DNA of 64,000 nt. It comes from Yoonia sp. R2331. GTDB taxonomy: Bacteria; Pseudomonadota; Alphaproteobacteria; Rhodobacterales; Rhodobacteraceae. The DNA lies in assembly GCF_041103235.1 (NCBI RefSeq), contig NZ_JBGCUN010000001.1:1612001-1676000 (forward strand), written 5' to 3'. The notes under the pieces were generated by a model that saw only the letters and a list, made by a program, of their open reading frames with translations, was not told the DNA's origin and made no database searches. Positions 1-8,575 of the stretch are shown here, in pieces (the stretch's first letter is position 1; every line of letters begins with the position of its first letter). Both the position numbers and the translations under genes were made by a program.

Positions 1-1
1 A

Positions 2-712
2 GCGGGCGAGATGCCAGATCTGGAGAATTTCCTGAACCGCGCCGCAGATGTGATGGCAAGTTCGATTGACCTTGACGCGCTGCTGGCGCTGGGCCGCCCG
101 ATCCAAAGCACAAGCCCACTGCGCAGCGACAGGTTTCGCGGGCTGCAAAAGGGGCAGTCGCTGGCCATTGCGCGGGATGCGGCGTTTTCGTTCAGCTATG
201 CCTATGACCTGGCACTTTACGCCCATATGGGTGTTGACCTGCGCTATTTCTCGCCGCTTGCTGACGACCCTGTCCCCCAGGCCGACCGGATCATCCTGCC
301 CGGCGGCTATCCAGAGCTCCATGCCGCCCGGCTGGCAGCGGCGCAAACCTTTATGACCAGCCTCAAGAGCGCCGCAGAAACCACTGATATATATGGCGAA
401 TGTGGTGGATATATGACCTTGGGTGAGACCTTGACCGATGCTGATGGTGTGCGCCACAAGATGGCGGGTCTGCTCAAGCTCGACACCAGCTTTGCCACCC
501 GCAAGCTGCATCTGGGCTATCGCACCTTGCACAAACATGGGCAGTCGCAACCCGCCTTCAGGGCGCATGAGTTCCACTATGCCACCACGCTGCGTGCCGA
601 AGGCACGCCCCTTTTTGACGCCTTTGATGCAGAAGGCACGGCCCTTGGGCCAATGGGACTGCAAGAGGGGCGCGTGTCAGGGTCATTTGCGCATATTGTG
701 TCAGGTACATAA
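2..712 (+). CDS. cobB: Cobyrinate a,c-diamide synthase, C-terminal part (5' end outside window)
   Basis: The reading frame is open to the first bases of the window, so the N-terminal ATP-binding half lies upstream. The visible ~236 residues carry the class I glutamine amidotransferase domain. It has an ILPGGYPE segment, a nucleophile in the motif ECGGYM (Cys codon at 401-403), and a late HEFHY segment matching the His end of the Cys-His-Glu triad. Family knowledge: CobB/CbiA amidates the a and c side chains of (hydrogeno)cobyrinate with glutamine and ATP in cobalamin synthesis. Which of the two names applies depends on the aerobic or anaerobic pathway, and the visible part does not settle it. 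A cobalamin product fits the B12-dependent ribonucleotide reductase encoded at 30-34 kb. Confidence 0.85.
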   Translation, partial: AGEMPDLENFLNRAADVMASSIDLDALLALGRPIQSTSPLRSDRFRGLQKGQSLAIARDAAFSFSYAYDLALYAHMGVDLRYFSPLADDPVPQADRIILPGGYPELHAARLAAAQTFMTSLKSAAETTDIYGECGGYMTLGETLTDADGVRHKMAGLLKLDTSFATRKLHLGYRTLHKHGQSQPAFRAHEFHYATTLRAEGTPLFDAFDAEGTALGPMGLQEGRVSGSFAHIVSGT

Positions 713-754
713 CGACCGTTGCACCCCGGCGCAGACAGGCATACCGATGGCGCC

Positions 755-1975
755 ATGGAACATGTGAACGACACTCTCGCCCGGCGCAACGTCGCTGTGC
801 TGGTCGCGGCGCAAGCGCTGCTTGGCAGCCAGATCACCATGATTTTCGTGGTGGGCGGGTTGGCCGGGCAACAATTGTCGCCGCTGGCTTGTTTTGCGAC
901 GCTGCCCATCTCTCTTATCGTTTTTGGGTCAATGACAACCGCGCCCTGGCTGAGCCCGTTCATGCAGCGCTATGGTCGTCAGATGGGGTTCTATGTGGGT
1001 GCCCTTGGCGGGTTGATCGGATCGGCCATTTCGGCCTACGCCATCACTGTCAGTAGTTTTGCGCTGTTTCTCGTGGGCTCTTACCTGACAGGTATCTATA
1101 TGTCCGCACAGGGTTTTTTCCGTTTCGCGGCGGCTGACACCGCTTCTGACGCGTTCCGGCCCAAGGCCATTTCCTATGTGCTGGCGGGGGGGCTTGTCTC
1201 TGCCATTATCGGGCCGCAGCTGGTGAGCCTGCTGACGTTCAACAACCCGGACGCCACTGTGATGCGCTATCTGCCGGTCTATTTCGCGGCGATGGTGCTG
1301 AATGTGATCGGCATGGCGCTGTTCGTATTTCTGCGCATCCCAAAGCCTGCAGCGGCAGCACCCGGTGATGACCGGGGCCGAACGATTGGGCAATTGCTGA
1401 CGACGCCACGCATTGCCGTCGCGGTGATCTGCGCGATGGTGAGTTATGCATTGATGAACCTTGTCATGACCTCGACCCCGCTGGCGGTTGTGGGCTGCGG
1501 CTATGGTGTCACTGATGCCTCGAACGTGGTGATGGGCCATGTGTTGGCGATGTTCGCACCATCCTTTTTCACCGGCCATCTGATTGCTCGCTTCGGGGTG
1601 GAGCGGATCATGGGGCTGGGGCTGGTCATTCTGGCCGCCGCTGGCGTTGTTGCCTTGCAGGGCGTGGAGTTGACCAATTTCTACATCGCACTGGTGCTGC
1701 TGGGGCTTGGCTGGAACTTTGGTTTCATCGGCGCCACCACAATGCTGGCCAGCGCCCATTCCCCGGCAGAGCGTGGCCGGTTGCAAGGGGTCAACGACAT
1801 GATCGTCTTTGGCATGGTCACGGTGGCCAGCCTCGCCTCTGGCGGGTTGATGAATTGTGCGGGCGGCACTGCGGTTGAGGGCTGGAACGCGGTCAATATC
1901 GCGATGGTGCCATTTCTGGCACTGGCCGGTGGATCGCTGATCTGGCTGGTGCGCCGGAGCCGCGTGGCAGCCTAG
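755..1975 (+). CDS. Major facilitator superfamily transporter
   Basis: A 406-residue hydrophobic protein with about 12 predicted membrane segments, a GRQMGFYVGALGG-type loop after helix 2-3, and a central charged loop near residues 200-215. This fits an MFS permease. The frame could begin 36 bases earlier at a TTG (719), but that start lies only 6 bases after the cobB stop and codes for a hydrophilic tail. The ATG at 755 gives the usual short cytoplasmic N-terminus. Its position right behind cobB hints at co-transcription, but the substrate cannot be read from the sequence. Its stop codon overlaps the stop region of the convergent gene by 4 bases. Confidence 0.8.
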   Translation: MEHVNDTLARRNVAVLVAAQALLGSQITMIFVVGGLAGQQLSPLACFATLPISLIVFGSMTTAPWLSPFMQRYGRQMGFYVGALGGLIGSAISAYAITVSSFALFLVGSYLTGIYMSAQGFFRFAAADTASDAFRPKAISYVLAGGLVSAIIGPQLVSLLTFNNPDATVMRYLPVYFAAMVLNVIGMALFVFLRIPKPAAAAPGDDRGRTIGQLLTTPRIAVAVICAMVSYALMNLVMTSTPLAVVGCGYGVTDASNVVMGHVLAMFAPSFFTGHLIARFGVERIMGLGLVILAAAGVVALQGVELTNFYIALVLLGLGWNFGFIGATTMLASAHSPAERGRLQGVNDMIVFGMVTVASLASGGLMNCAGGTAVEGWNAVNIAMVPFLALAGGSLIWLVRRSRVAA

Positions 1976-2757
1976 CCCGGACAGGCGGGCATGTCTTGCG
2001 GCGGGCGCTGCAACGCTTTGCCCGGACCAAACATGGTTTCAAAAGCCGCGAGGCGATTGGGAATGTTCTGCGTCAGCCAATCAAGCACATCATCGGGCAG
2101 CCGGTCGGGATGCTGGAAATAGGTCATGGCAAACAGGGCAGTTTCGGCCACGTCCTCTTTTTCCGGGTTTGCAGCGGCGTATTCCGTCACAAAGACACCA
2201 TCGCCGCGCTGGGCCGCGATCCAGGGCCGTGATCGGCCAAATGTCAGATCGAGCGTGACATGGGTGCTTTCGTGAAAGACGGTTTCTTCCAAATCGTTGG
2301 TGGCGATGCGTTTGGCCACATTGGCATCATAGACCACGAAAAACCCGCCCTCGGCCTCTTCAAAAGCGGTTTCATCGCCGGCGTGGACCACGACGTGGTT
2401 CAGCCGTCCGCGCATGAAACTGGGCAAGCGGCCCAGCGGGCCGGTGAGTTGTCGGGCGACGGTTTCGGCCCGGTCGCCAAGGTCGGGATGTGTCCAGATT
2501 TCGATGGTGGTGCCATCGGTAAAGCTGGCAGAGAACACCTGCACGTTGTCCACGAAAAGCTGATCGTTGCGCTTGTCAGGCATTTCCTGCCGGGATGCGC
2601 CAAGGGCCGTCAGGCAGTGAAAGGCGCTGGGATCATCGCTGTGGATGAAGTCGATGTCGTTGGACGTGACAGAGCTGTCAAAAAGCGGGTCTGCCCATGT
2701 CGCCGTGCCAATCAGGCAAAGTGCTGCGGCCAGTTTCGCCACCTGTTTTGACGTCAT
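1972..2757 (-). CDS. Secreted putative zinc metallopeptidase (HExxH protein)
   Basis: A 261-residue protein with a probable Sec signal peptide (positive MTSKQVAK, hydrophobic core, cut near TWA-DP). It carries the zincin motif HESTH at about residues 162-166 (ETVFHESTHVTLD). The His-Glu-x-x-His pattern suggests a zinc site; the third ligand is not obvious. I chose the start at 2757 because its ATGA overlaps the stop of the upstream gene, like its neighbours; an ATG three codons earlier also exists. It is the last gene of a minus-strand run with cysS, cimA, a methyltransferase and a squalene/phytoene synthase-like gene. I do not recognise a named family, so peptidase activity is inferred from the motif only. 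Confidence 0.65.
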   Translation of the reverse strand: MTSKQVAKLAAALCLIGTATWADPLFDSSVTSNDIDFIHSDDPSAFHCLTALGASRQEMPDKRNDQLFVDNVQVFSASFTDGTTIEIWTHPDLGDRAETVARQLTGPLGRLPSFMRGRLNHVVVHAGDETAFEEAEGGFFVVYDANVAKRIATNDLEETVFHESTHVTLDLTFGRSRPWIAAQRGDGVFVTEYAAANPEKEDVAETALFAMTYFQHPDRLPDDVLDWLTQNIPNRLAAFETMFGPGKALQRPPQDMPACPG

Positions 2758-3509
2758 CGCATCCATCCGCGCAAAGCTACATAGGTGAAGCGCAGGTTAC
2801 CGGGTGACAGCGCCCCGTCAACAACGCGCTGCGGGCTGGCGATGGCCTGTTGCAGGACCGGACGTGCGGCCCAGCCCGAGAGCAGCGCAGGTGCGGCCGC
2901 GGGCGAGATCGTCGCGCGGGCGGCAGCGGCGCGGTTGAGGTGATCAAGGCCCTTTTGCGCCAGATCCCGCACCCCTTGCGGGGTGCCGTCGATCAGCGGA
3001 ATGCGGCTGCGGCTTTCCAGTTCCGGCACAGCCCGAAGCAAGTTGGCGATGCCCACCCCGGTGGCAAAATCGCGCACGGGTTGTTCCTCTGCCGGTCCCA
3101 GCAGGCGCGCGGCGGTCCACAAGAGCCCGCCTGAGGTGGCGTTGATATATTCATCCAGGTGGGCTGCGTCCTCAAAGGCGTCTTTGTAGACGTCCCAACG
3201 GCGCGCGGCCACAAGCGCGTCTAGGCTTGCGGCCCCGGCGGGGTCCAGCACATCGGCAAGGGCATCGACGATTTCGTGTTTGCGCGGAGTGGCGTCGCTG
3301 CCGATTTCGTCCAGCGCGTCACGCCACCATTGCAGGCGCATTTCCGCGATCATCGGTTCCTGCGTGACCCAAGGGGCGCGGCTGACTTCGACGTTGAAGG
3401 CAAAAAGCGGAAAGAGCACGCGGCGCGCGGGTACGGGTGCGGCCATGACGGCGCGAAAGCGGTCCGGGTCGGCGCGTTCGACCAATGCGGCGCAGGCGGT
3501 CAGGCTCAT
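2754..3509 (-). CDS. Squalene/phytoene synthase family protein, possibly non-catalytic
   Basis: A 251-residue all-helical protein with the family signature MRLQWWRDALDEI near residues 58-70 and the helix DEYINATSGGLLW near 120. Active prenyl synthases carry two Asp-rich (DxxxD) motifs for binding magnesium-diphosphate. I do not find a clean first motif here, which resembles the NDUFAF6-like branch that helps assemble respiratory complex I. The ATG at 3509 overlaps the methyltransferase stop as ATGA, which sets the start. Both neighbours overlap it, so it is translated with the cimA operon. Carotenoid or hopanoid synthesis is not supported by the context. Confidence 0.7.
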   Translation of the reverse strand: MSLTACAALVERADPDRFRAVMAAPVPARRVLFPLFAFNVEVSRAPWVTQEPMIAEMRLQWWRDALDEIGSDATPRKHEIVDALADVLDPAGAASLDALVAARRWDVYKDAFEDAAHLDEYINATSGGLLWTAARLLGPAEEQPVRDFATGVGIANLLRAVPELESRSRIPLIDGTPQGVRDLAQKGLDHLNRAAAARATISPAAAPALLSGWAARPVLQQAIASPQRVVDGALSPGNLRFTYVALRGWMR

Positions 3510-4231
3510 GCCCGGGTCACCACGCAAAGCTCATAACCGGTTTCATCCTTGGCGGCTTGCCAATCGGTCAGTTCCTGTGCGCCTTCGTCAAGCACTTTGA
3601 TTAGGGCTGTGTCGGCACCGGGACGGAGCTTTGCGATCCGCGCCATCATCGGGTCGTAATAGGCGTGCCATGCGGCATCGGTTAGCGGGCGGCTGGCAGT
3701 CAGGCGGAACCCGGCGGCGGTGATCTGCTGGGTGATCTGGCGACGGTTGGGGGTCTCGCCCTCGCCCGCCCACATGGCCTGTGCGGTGGCCGAAGGCGTG
3801 TCGGTGAAATAGGCCGGTGTCGTAAAGGCGATGGTGCCGCCCGGTGCCAGGGCTGCATTCCAGTTCTGCAAGCTTTGCGTGATGCCGGCAAAGTAGATCG
3901 CCCCGGCGCACCAGATCAGGTCAAAAGGGCCGGGTTGGGCAAACATGTCGCCTTGGGTGACGGTGACACGGGGATCATCAGCAAAGGTTGCGGCTCCTTC
4001 GGCGGCGAAATGCGCCTGCCAGTCGACGCCAATCAGTGTGGCGGGTGCGAAAGTGTCGAGAAGGGTGCCGATGTCGGCCCCCGGCCCGCAGGCCCCGTCA
4101 AGGATGCGCCCACCCTTGGGGACATGCGCGTGGTCCGCGACCCAAGCGATGTCCGCAGGCAGCCCCGGCCCTTCGCGCGGCAAGTCGCGGTGCAGCGTGA
4201 AAAAGGCGCTTGGTTTAGCCAACGGCCCCAT
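3506..4231 (-). CDS. Class I SAM-dependent methyltransferase
   Basis: A 241-residue protein with a Rossmann-fold methyltransferase core. Motif I (ILDGACGPGAD) is at about residues 43-53, an acidic end of strand 2 is at IGVDWQ, and a motif II-like segment FDLIWCAGAIYF follows. The substrate is not recognisable. The frame extends to a GTG at 4339, but that would overlap cimA by 125 bases. The ATG at 4231 leaves a 17-base overlap and begins at the conserved-looking MGPLAKPSAFF, so I use it. It is translationally linked to cimA upstream and to the synthase-like gene downstream. Confidence 0.75.
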   Translation of the reverse strand: MGPLAKPSAFFTLHRDLPREGPGLPADIAWVADHAHVPKGGRILDGACGPGADIGTLLDTFAPATLIGVDWQAHFAAEGAATFADDPRVTVTQGDMFAQPGPFDLIWCAGAIYFAGITQSLQNWNAALAPGGTIAFTTPAYFTDTPSATAQAMWAGEGETPNRRQITQQITAAGFRLTASRPLTDAAWHAYYDPMMARIAKLRPGADTALIKVLDEGAQELTDWQAAKDETGYELCVVTRA

Positions 4232-5834
4232 CCCGAATGAGTTTCCAGTTGATTGCATCAACCAATGCGTCAAAGGAGGCATCCACGATATTGGCACTGA
4301 CGCCCACGGTGGACCAGCGCCGTCCCTGCCCGTCTTCACTGTCGATGATGACGCGGGTCACGGCTTCTGTCCCGCCGTCGGTGATGCGGACCTTGAAGTC
4401 AACGAGCTTCATATCCGCGATCATGCCCTGATAGCGACCCAGATCCTTGGCAAGTGCGCGGGCCAGCGCGTTGACCGGGCCCTGATCGGATCCATCTGGT
4501 CCGATGCTTTCGCTGACGTTGAGGAATTTATGGCCGTCGACCTTGGTCACGACCACAGCCTCTGAGATGCTGACCATCTGGTTGTACTTGTTGCGGCGGC
4601 GCTCAACGGTGACGCGGTAGCGCTTGATCTCAAAGAAGGTGGGCAAGGTGCCCAGTTCCGCGCGGGCCAGCAGCTCAAACGAGGCTTGTGCGGTGTCATA
4701 CGAATAGCCGCGCGCCTCTTGTTCCTTGATCCGTTCCAGGATGCGCGGCAGCGCGGGGTTATCGGGCGCGACGTCGAGCCCCGCCTCTGCCAGCCGCTGG
4801 CGCAGGTTGGACTGGCCCGCCTGATTAGACATGGGCACGATGCGGGCATTGCCCACAAGGCCGGGGTCGATGTGTTCGTAGGTGGTTGGGTCCTTGGCAA
4901 TCGCACTGGCGTGCAGGCCCGCCTTATGTGCAAAGGCGCTGGCCCCCACATAGGGCGCCTGTTTCGTCGGCACCCGGTTGAGGATGTCGTCAAGCGTGCG
5001 GCTGGCGCGGCGCAGACCCTTGAGCGCGTCCAGCGTCACGCCGGTTTCAAAGCGGCTGGCGAAGGGCTCTTTCAGCAGCAAGGTCGGGATGATGCTGGTC
5101 AGGTTGGCATTGCCACAGCGTTCGCCCAGACCGTTGAGCGTGCCTTGAATCTGTCGCGCGCCCGCCAGCACGGCGGCCAGCGTATTGGCCACGGCGTTTT
5201 CGGTGTCGTTATGGGTGTGGATGCCCAGATGACTGCCGGGGATACCGCTGTCGATGACATCGGTGACGATGGAAGAGACCTCCTCTGGCAGGGTTCCGCC
5301 ATTGGTGTCACACAGCACGATCCAGCGCGCGCCAGCGTCATAAGCGGCATGGATCGCTTCGAGCGCGTAAGCGCGGTTGGCCTTGTAGCCGTCAAAGAAA
5401 TGTTCGGCGTCAAACAGCGCCTCGCGCCCATTGGCGACCAGATGCGCGAAAGAGGCCGCTAGGTTTTCGGTATTTTCCGCAAGCGTGATGCCAAGGGCGG
5501 TTTCCACGTGGAACGGGTGGCTTTTGCCAACCAGACAGACGGCCGGTGTGCCCGCATTCATCACCGCCGCCAGCACATCGTCATTTTCAGCAGAACGCCC
5601 GGTGCGCTTGGTCATGCCAAAGGCGGTCATGGTGGCGCGGGTTTTGATCCCGGCCTGAAAGAACTCGCTATCGGTGGGGTTGGCCCCGGGCCAGCCGCCT
5701 TCGATGTAGTCGACCCCCAGATCATCCAGCGCCTCGGCAATGCGGAGCTTTTCGGTCGTAGAAAACTGCACACCTTGGGTCTGCTGTCCGTCGCGCAGGG
5801 TTGTGTCGAAAAGGTAGAGGCGTTCGCGGGTCAT
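4215..5834 (-). CDS. cimA: (R)-citramalate synthase
   Basis: A 539-residue enzyme of the LeuA/homocitrate synthase family that condenses pyruvate with acetyl-CoA to citramalate, opening the threonine-independent route to isoleucine. The TIM barrel begins with LFDTTLRDGQQTQG, carries the metal-binding HTHND motif (GIHTHNDTENA) near residue 205, and is followed by the C-terminal LeuA-type allosteric domain (from about residue 400). The length and the GGWPGANPTD segment fit CimA rather than 2-isopropylmalate synthase (LeuA). The start codon overlaps the cysS stop by one base (TAATG), so the two are translationally coupled. Confidence 0.9.
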   Translation of the reverse strand: MTRERLYLFDTTLRDGQQTQGVQFSTTEKLRIAEALDDLGVDYIEGGWPGANPTDSEFFQAGIKTRATMTAFGMTKRTGRSAENDDVLAAVMNAGTPAVCLVGKSHPFHVETALGITLAENTENLAASFAHLVANGREALFDAEHFFDGYKANRAYALEAIHAAYDAGARWIVLCDTNGGTLPEEVSSIVTDVIDSGIPGSHLGIHTHNDTENAVANTLAAVLAGARQIQGTLNGLGERCGNANLTSIIPTLLLKEPFASRFETGVTLDALKGLRRASRTLDDILNRVPTKQAPYVGASAFAHKAGLHASAIAKDPTTYEHIDPGLVGNARIVPMSNQAGQSNLRQRLAEAGLDVAPDNPALPRILERIKEQEARGYSYDTAQASFELLARAELGTLPTFFEIKRYRVTVERRRNKYNQMVSISEAVVVTKVDGHKFLNVSESIGPDGSDQGPVNALARALAKDLGRYQGMIADMKLVDFKVRITDGGTEAVTRVIIDSEDGQGRRWSTVGVSANIVDASFDALVDAINWKLIRDGAVG

Positions 5835-7267
5835 TACAGATCCCCCAGTTTGGCAGCGTCGAATCCGGGGCCAGCGGACCAGGTGGCCTGCCCGCCGACA
5901 TCCGTCACCTGCACACCGGCAGCATTGAGGATATCACGCACCTCGTCGGCGGTTGCCCAATCCTTATCCGCGCGCGCCTGCGCACGGGTCGCCAACAGCG
6001 CATCGACACGCGCGGCAACGGCGGGCGTGACATCTGGCCCTGCCTCGCCACCCTCAAACATCGGGATGGCGGACCAGTCGTTGACCAGCCCCAACATCTC
6101 TAGCCCATGCGCGAAACCGGCCAGTGCCTGCGGCGTGCGCCCTTTGGACAGCACATGGAGCCGGGCAATCGCACCGGGGGTGTTCATGTCATTGGCCAGC
6201 ACGCCGATAAATTCGTCATCCGCCTGCCATTTGCCATCCGCCTGAAGTGCCGCGACCAGTTGCGGACCAAACCCATGGCCGTGCAGGATGCCATACCACT
6301 TGCGCAGGGTCGCTTCTGCCTCGGTGCGCTTGGCTTCGGTCCAGTCCATAGGCTTGCCGTAGTGGGTGGTCAGATAGACCATGCGAATGACTTCTCCCGG
6401 CACGCCCTGATCCAGCAGATCGCGCACGGTGAAGAAGTTGCCCAAGGATTTGGACATCTTCTTGCCTTCGACCTGCAGCATCTCGTTGTGCAGCCAGACG
6501 CGGGCAAATTCGCCATTCGGGTGCGCGCAACGGGACTGGGCAATCTCGTTTTCGTGGTGCGGAAATTGCAGGTCATTGCCGCCGCCGTGAATGTCGAAGC
6601 TTTCACCCAACAGCGCCTTGGACATTGCTGAGCATTCAATGTGCCAACCGGGTCGCCCGTAGCCCCAAGGACTGTCCCATCCCGGCACCCCATCGGGTGA
6701 AGGTTTCCACAACACAAAGTCCATCGGGTCGCGTTTATAGGGCGCCACTTCGACCCGCGCGCCTGCGATCATGTCGTCAACCGAGCGGCCCGAGAGGCTG
6801 CCATAGTCCGGGTCGCTGGCGACCGAAAACAGCACATGGCCTTCCGCCTCATAAGCATGGCCCTTGGCGATCAGATCAGCGGACATCTCGATCATCTCTT
6901 GGATGTAGTTTGTCGCGCGGGGTTCATGCGTCGGGCGCATCGCACCCAGCGCGTCCATATCCGCGTGATACCAGCCGATGGTCTCTGCCGTGATGTCACC
7001 AATCGCACGGCCCGTTTCAGCAGCGCGCGCGTTGATCTTGTCATCGACGTCGGTGAAGTTGCGCACATAAGTGACGTTCCCAGCGCCATAGACGTGGCGC
7101 ATCATCCGAAACAGCACGTCAAACAGCAGCACATTGCGCGCATTGCCCAGATGCGCGCGGTCATAGACCGTCGGCCCGCACAAATACATGCTGACTTTGC
7201 CGGGGATGACAGGTTCAAAATCCACCTTGCGGCGGGTCTTGGTGTTATGGAAACGGATCGGTGTCAT
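5834..7267 (-). CDS. cysS: Cysteinyl-tRNA synthetase
   Basis: A 477-residue class I synthetase that charges tRNA-Cys in the cytoplasm. The N-terminal zinc/substrate segment [18 protein letters not shown] contains the HIGH-equivalent HLGN. A second zinc-ligand region, WHIECSAMS, follows near residue 235, and KKMSKSLGN near residue 270 is the KMSKS loop. Length is usual for the family. It heads an overlapping minus-strand operon with cimA and four further genes. Between its start and the preceding DUF1697 gene lies a 169-base leader that holds a possible cysteine-rich peptide (see 7349-7414), so control by charged tRNA-Cys is conceivable but unproven. Confidence 0.95.
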   Translation of the reverse strand: MTPIRFHNTKTRRKVDFEPVIPGKVSMYLCGPTVYDRAHLGNARNVLLFDVLFRMMRHVYGAGNVTYVRNFTDVDDKINARAAETGRAIGDITAETIGWYHADMDALGAMRPTHEPRATNYIQEMIEMSADLIAKGHAYEAEGHVLFSVASDPDYGSLSGRSVDDMIAGARVEVAPYKRDPMDFVLWKPSPDGVPGWDSPWGYGRPGWHIECSAMSKALLGESFDIHGGGNDLQFPHHENEIAQSRCAHPNGEFARVWLHNEMLQVEGKKMSKSLGNFFTVRDLLDQGVPGEVIRMVYLTTHYGKPMDWTEAKRTEAEATLRKWYGILHGHGFGPQLVAALQADGKWQADDEFIGVLANDMNTPGAIARLHVLSKGRTPQALAGFAHGLEMLGLVNDWSAIPMFEGGEAGPDVTPAVAARVDALLATRAQARADKDWATADEVRDILNAAGVQVTDVGGQATWSAGPGFDAAKLGDL

Positions 7268-7348
7268 AGCGCCTCACGCACGGGTTTTGCCGGCGGGCTT
7301 AGCGAAATCAGGATCAATGTGAAACGTGAAAAAGCAGCCCGCTGGAGA

Positions 7349-7414
7349 TCAGCAGGGAATAATGCAGCAAATAATGATGCAGGTCTTTTTCATGGGGCCG
7401 GAATAGCAGGCCAT
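7349..7414 (-). CDS. Possible cysteine-rich leader peptide upstream of cysS
   Basis: A 21-codon frame, ATG at 7414 and TGA at 7351-7349, reads MACYSGPMKKTCIIICCIIP plus a final C. It contains five Cys and six Ile codons and ends 81 bases before the cysS start. Around its stop, short mutually exclusive complementary segments (GCTG, CAGC, GCTG) precede a run of five T, and a GCGGGCT segment can pair with AGCCCGC further down. That layout resembles an attenuator. Against it, I see no good ribosome binding site and the stems are short. This is an inference from pattern only. Confidence 0.3.
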   Translation of the reverse strand: MACYSGPMKKTCIIICCIIPC

Positions 7415-7436
7415 GACGGTTGCGTCCAGCATTGAT

Positions 7437-7949
7437 CTAGTCTGCGGCCAATGCCGCCAGTTTGCGGATGGTGTTGAAGTTGCGCGCGGTGAACGTGGTG
7501 CCGGTGATGACCTTGTCCATCTTTTCCACCAGTTTCGACCGCCCGATCCCCTCTGGCGCGTGCAGCCAGACGATGCGGTCCATCACCGCCAGCGCCTCTG
7601 TCGGGGCTTGCAAGCTGGCGGCGCGCGCCTCGTCCATCGCGGGCGGATCAAAGCAGAAAAACCCGTGTACAAGGTTGCCGGGGTCCGGCGGAAACGGACA
7701 GCCAAGGACCGCGGCGCGCAAATCGTCACCAGTAAGCACGAGCACCGCGACATCCACAGCCAGCTTTGCGCGCAAGGCTTTTGCCAGATCATCCGGCGAC
7801 CCGCTTGCACTGAACACCAGATTGCCCGAGGCGATATAGGTCGTGATGTCCTGCCAGCCCAGATCCGCCGCCTGCGCCCGCAAATCGGCCATGGGCAGCT
7901 TGTTCCCACCGCCGACATTCACCCCACGCAAAAGCGCCACATGCCGCAT
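7437..7949 (-). CDS. DUF1697 family protein
   Basis: A 170-residue protein with the family's N-terminal signature LLRGVNVGGGNKLPM and the segment YIASGNLVFSA, and the C-terminal ARNFNTIRKLAAL. Biochemical function is unknown for the family. The frame allows starts further upstream (7988), but the ATG at 7949 begins at MRHVALLRGVNVGG, the usual family start. It lies 23 bases upstream of the possible cysS leader on the same strand and diverges from the MmcQ/YjbR pseudogene. Confidence 0.8.
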   Translation of the reverse strand: MRHVALLRGVNVGGGNKLPMADLRAQAADLGWQDITTYIASGNLVFSASGSPDDLAKALRAKLAVDVAVLVLTGDDLRAAVLGCPFPPDPGNLVHGFFCFDPPAMDEARAASLQAPTEALAVMDRIVWLHAPEGIGRSKLVEKMDKVITGTTFTARNFNTIRKLAALAAD

Positions 7950-8019
7950 CGCTGATCCTTTCATTGACACCATCGCCCCCATGAACAAAAATAGAACAAT
8001 TGCAAGTCAGAGGCCAGCC

Positions 8020-8361
8020 ATGTCACGCAAAACGGTCAACGCCATCTGTGCCACCCATCCCGGTGCGACGCTGGATCACAACCTTGGCGAAGGCCATGAC
8101 AGCTGAAAAATCGGCGGCAAGCTGTTTGCGATCATTGGCGCGTTGGGGGATGTAGTGTCGGTCAAAACCGACAGCGTGGAAACCGCACAGATGCTGATTG
8201 ATGCCGGTGCCGGCAGCAAGGCGCGTTATCTGCACCGGTCTTGGATATCGGTACCGTTGGGCGCCGACGAAGACGAGCTCCGCCACCGGGTCGCGGTGTC
8301 TTATGACATCATCTTTGCGAGCCTGACGAAGAAGGCGCAGGCGGAGATTGTGGGTAGGTGA
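8020..8361 (+). pseudogene. MmcQ/YjbR family gene interrupted by one in-frame TGA
   Basis: The frame from the ATG at 8020 reads MSRKTVNAICATHPGATLD and on to GEGHDS. It meets TGA at 8104-8106, then continues in the same frame as KIGGKLFAIIGALGD and through SVKTDSVETAQML and SLTKKAQAEI to a stop at 8359-8361. The family normally has Trp at the stop position (GHDxWKxGGK), so a single TGG to TGA change explains the break. Length without the stop (about 113 residues) matches the DNA-binding MmcQ/YjbR-like family. Reinitiation downstream would leave out the N-terminal third. It is either a recent nonsense mutation or a base-call error. A selenocysteine reading is not supported. Confidence 0.75.
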
Positions 8362-8373
8362 TGGCCGCATGCG

Positions 8374-8575
8374 TGCCATTGCCACCGGGTGACGGCCGCA
8401 ACTTTGCAAGCAAAGCCGCTGACCCGCACTGTTGCGTTTGCCTCCGTCAAACGCACTTCTTCTGGCCAGAATAATCCTCGGGGGAGTATGAGGGGGCAGA
8501 CAGCCCCCTCATCCGCGCCGCCGAAGGGCGGCGCAAAAGATCGTGTGCGGCGCAGCCGCTCTGTTTGGTCAAACC
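8374..8575. repeat. Dispersed intergenic repeat, copy A
   Basis: It lies between the converging MmcQ pseudogene and VOC gene. Modules in order: CACCGGGTGACGGCCGCAAC with CTTTGCAAGCAAAG; the hairpin TGCGTTTG-7-CAAACGCA (7-nt loop) around 8431-8453; the core CTTCTTCTGGCCAGAATAAT at 8456-8475; a perfect 8-bp hairpin GAGGGGGC-AGACA-GCCCCCTC at 8490-8510; and a GC-rich end. The same modules occur in copies B-E. Its position between two 3' ends suggests a bidirectional terminator-like role. Confidence 0.75.

Noticed and set aside
929-1786. 285-residue minus-strand ORF inside the MFS gene
   Set aside because: His/Gln/Arg-rich shadow typical of the third-position GC bias of the real gene; no ribosome site or family features.
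8104-8106. Selenocysteine at the TGA of the MmcQ/YjbR gene
   Set aside because: The family has Trp here, and no SECIS-like hairpin with selenoprotein context is evident. A nonsense change is simpler.
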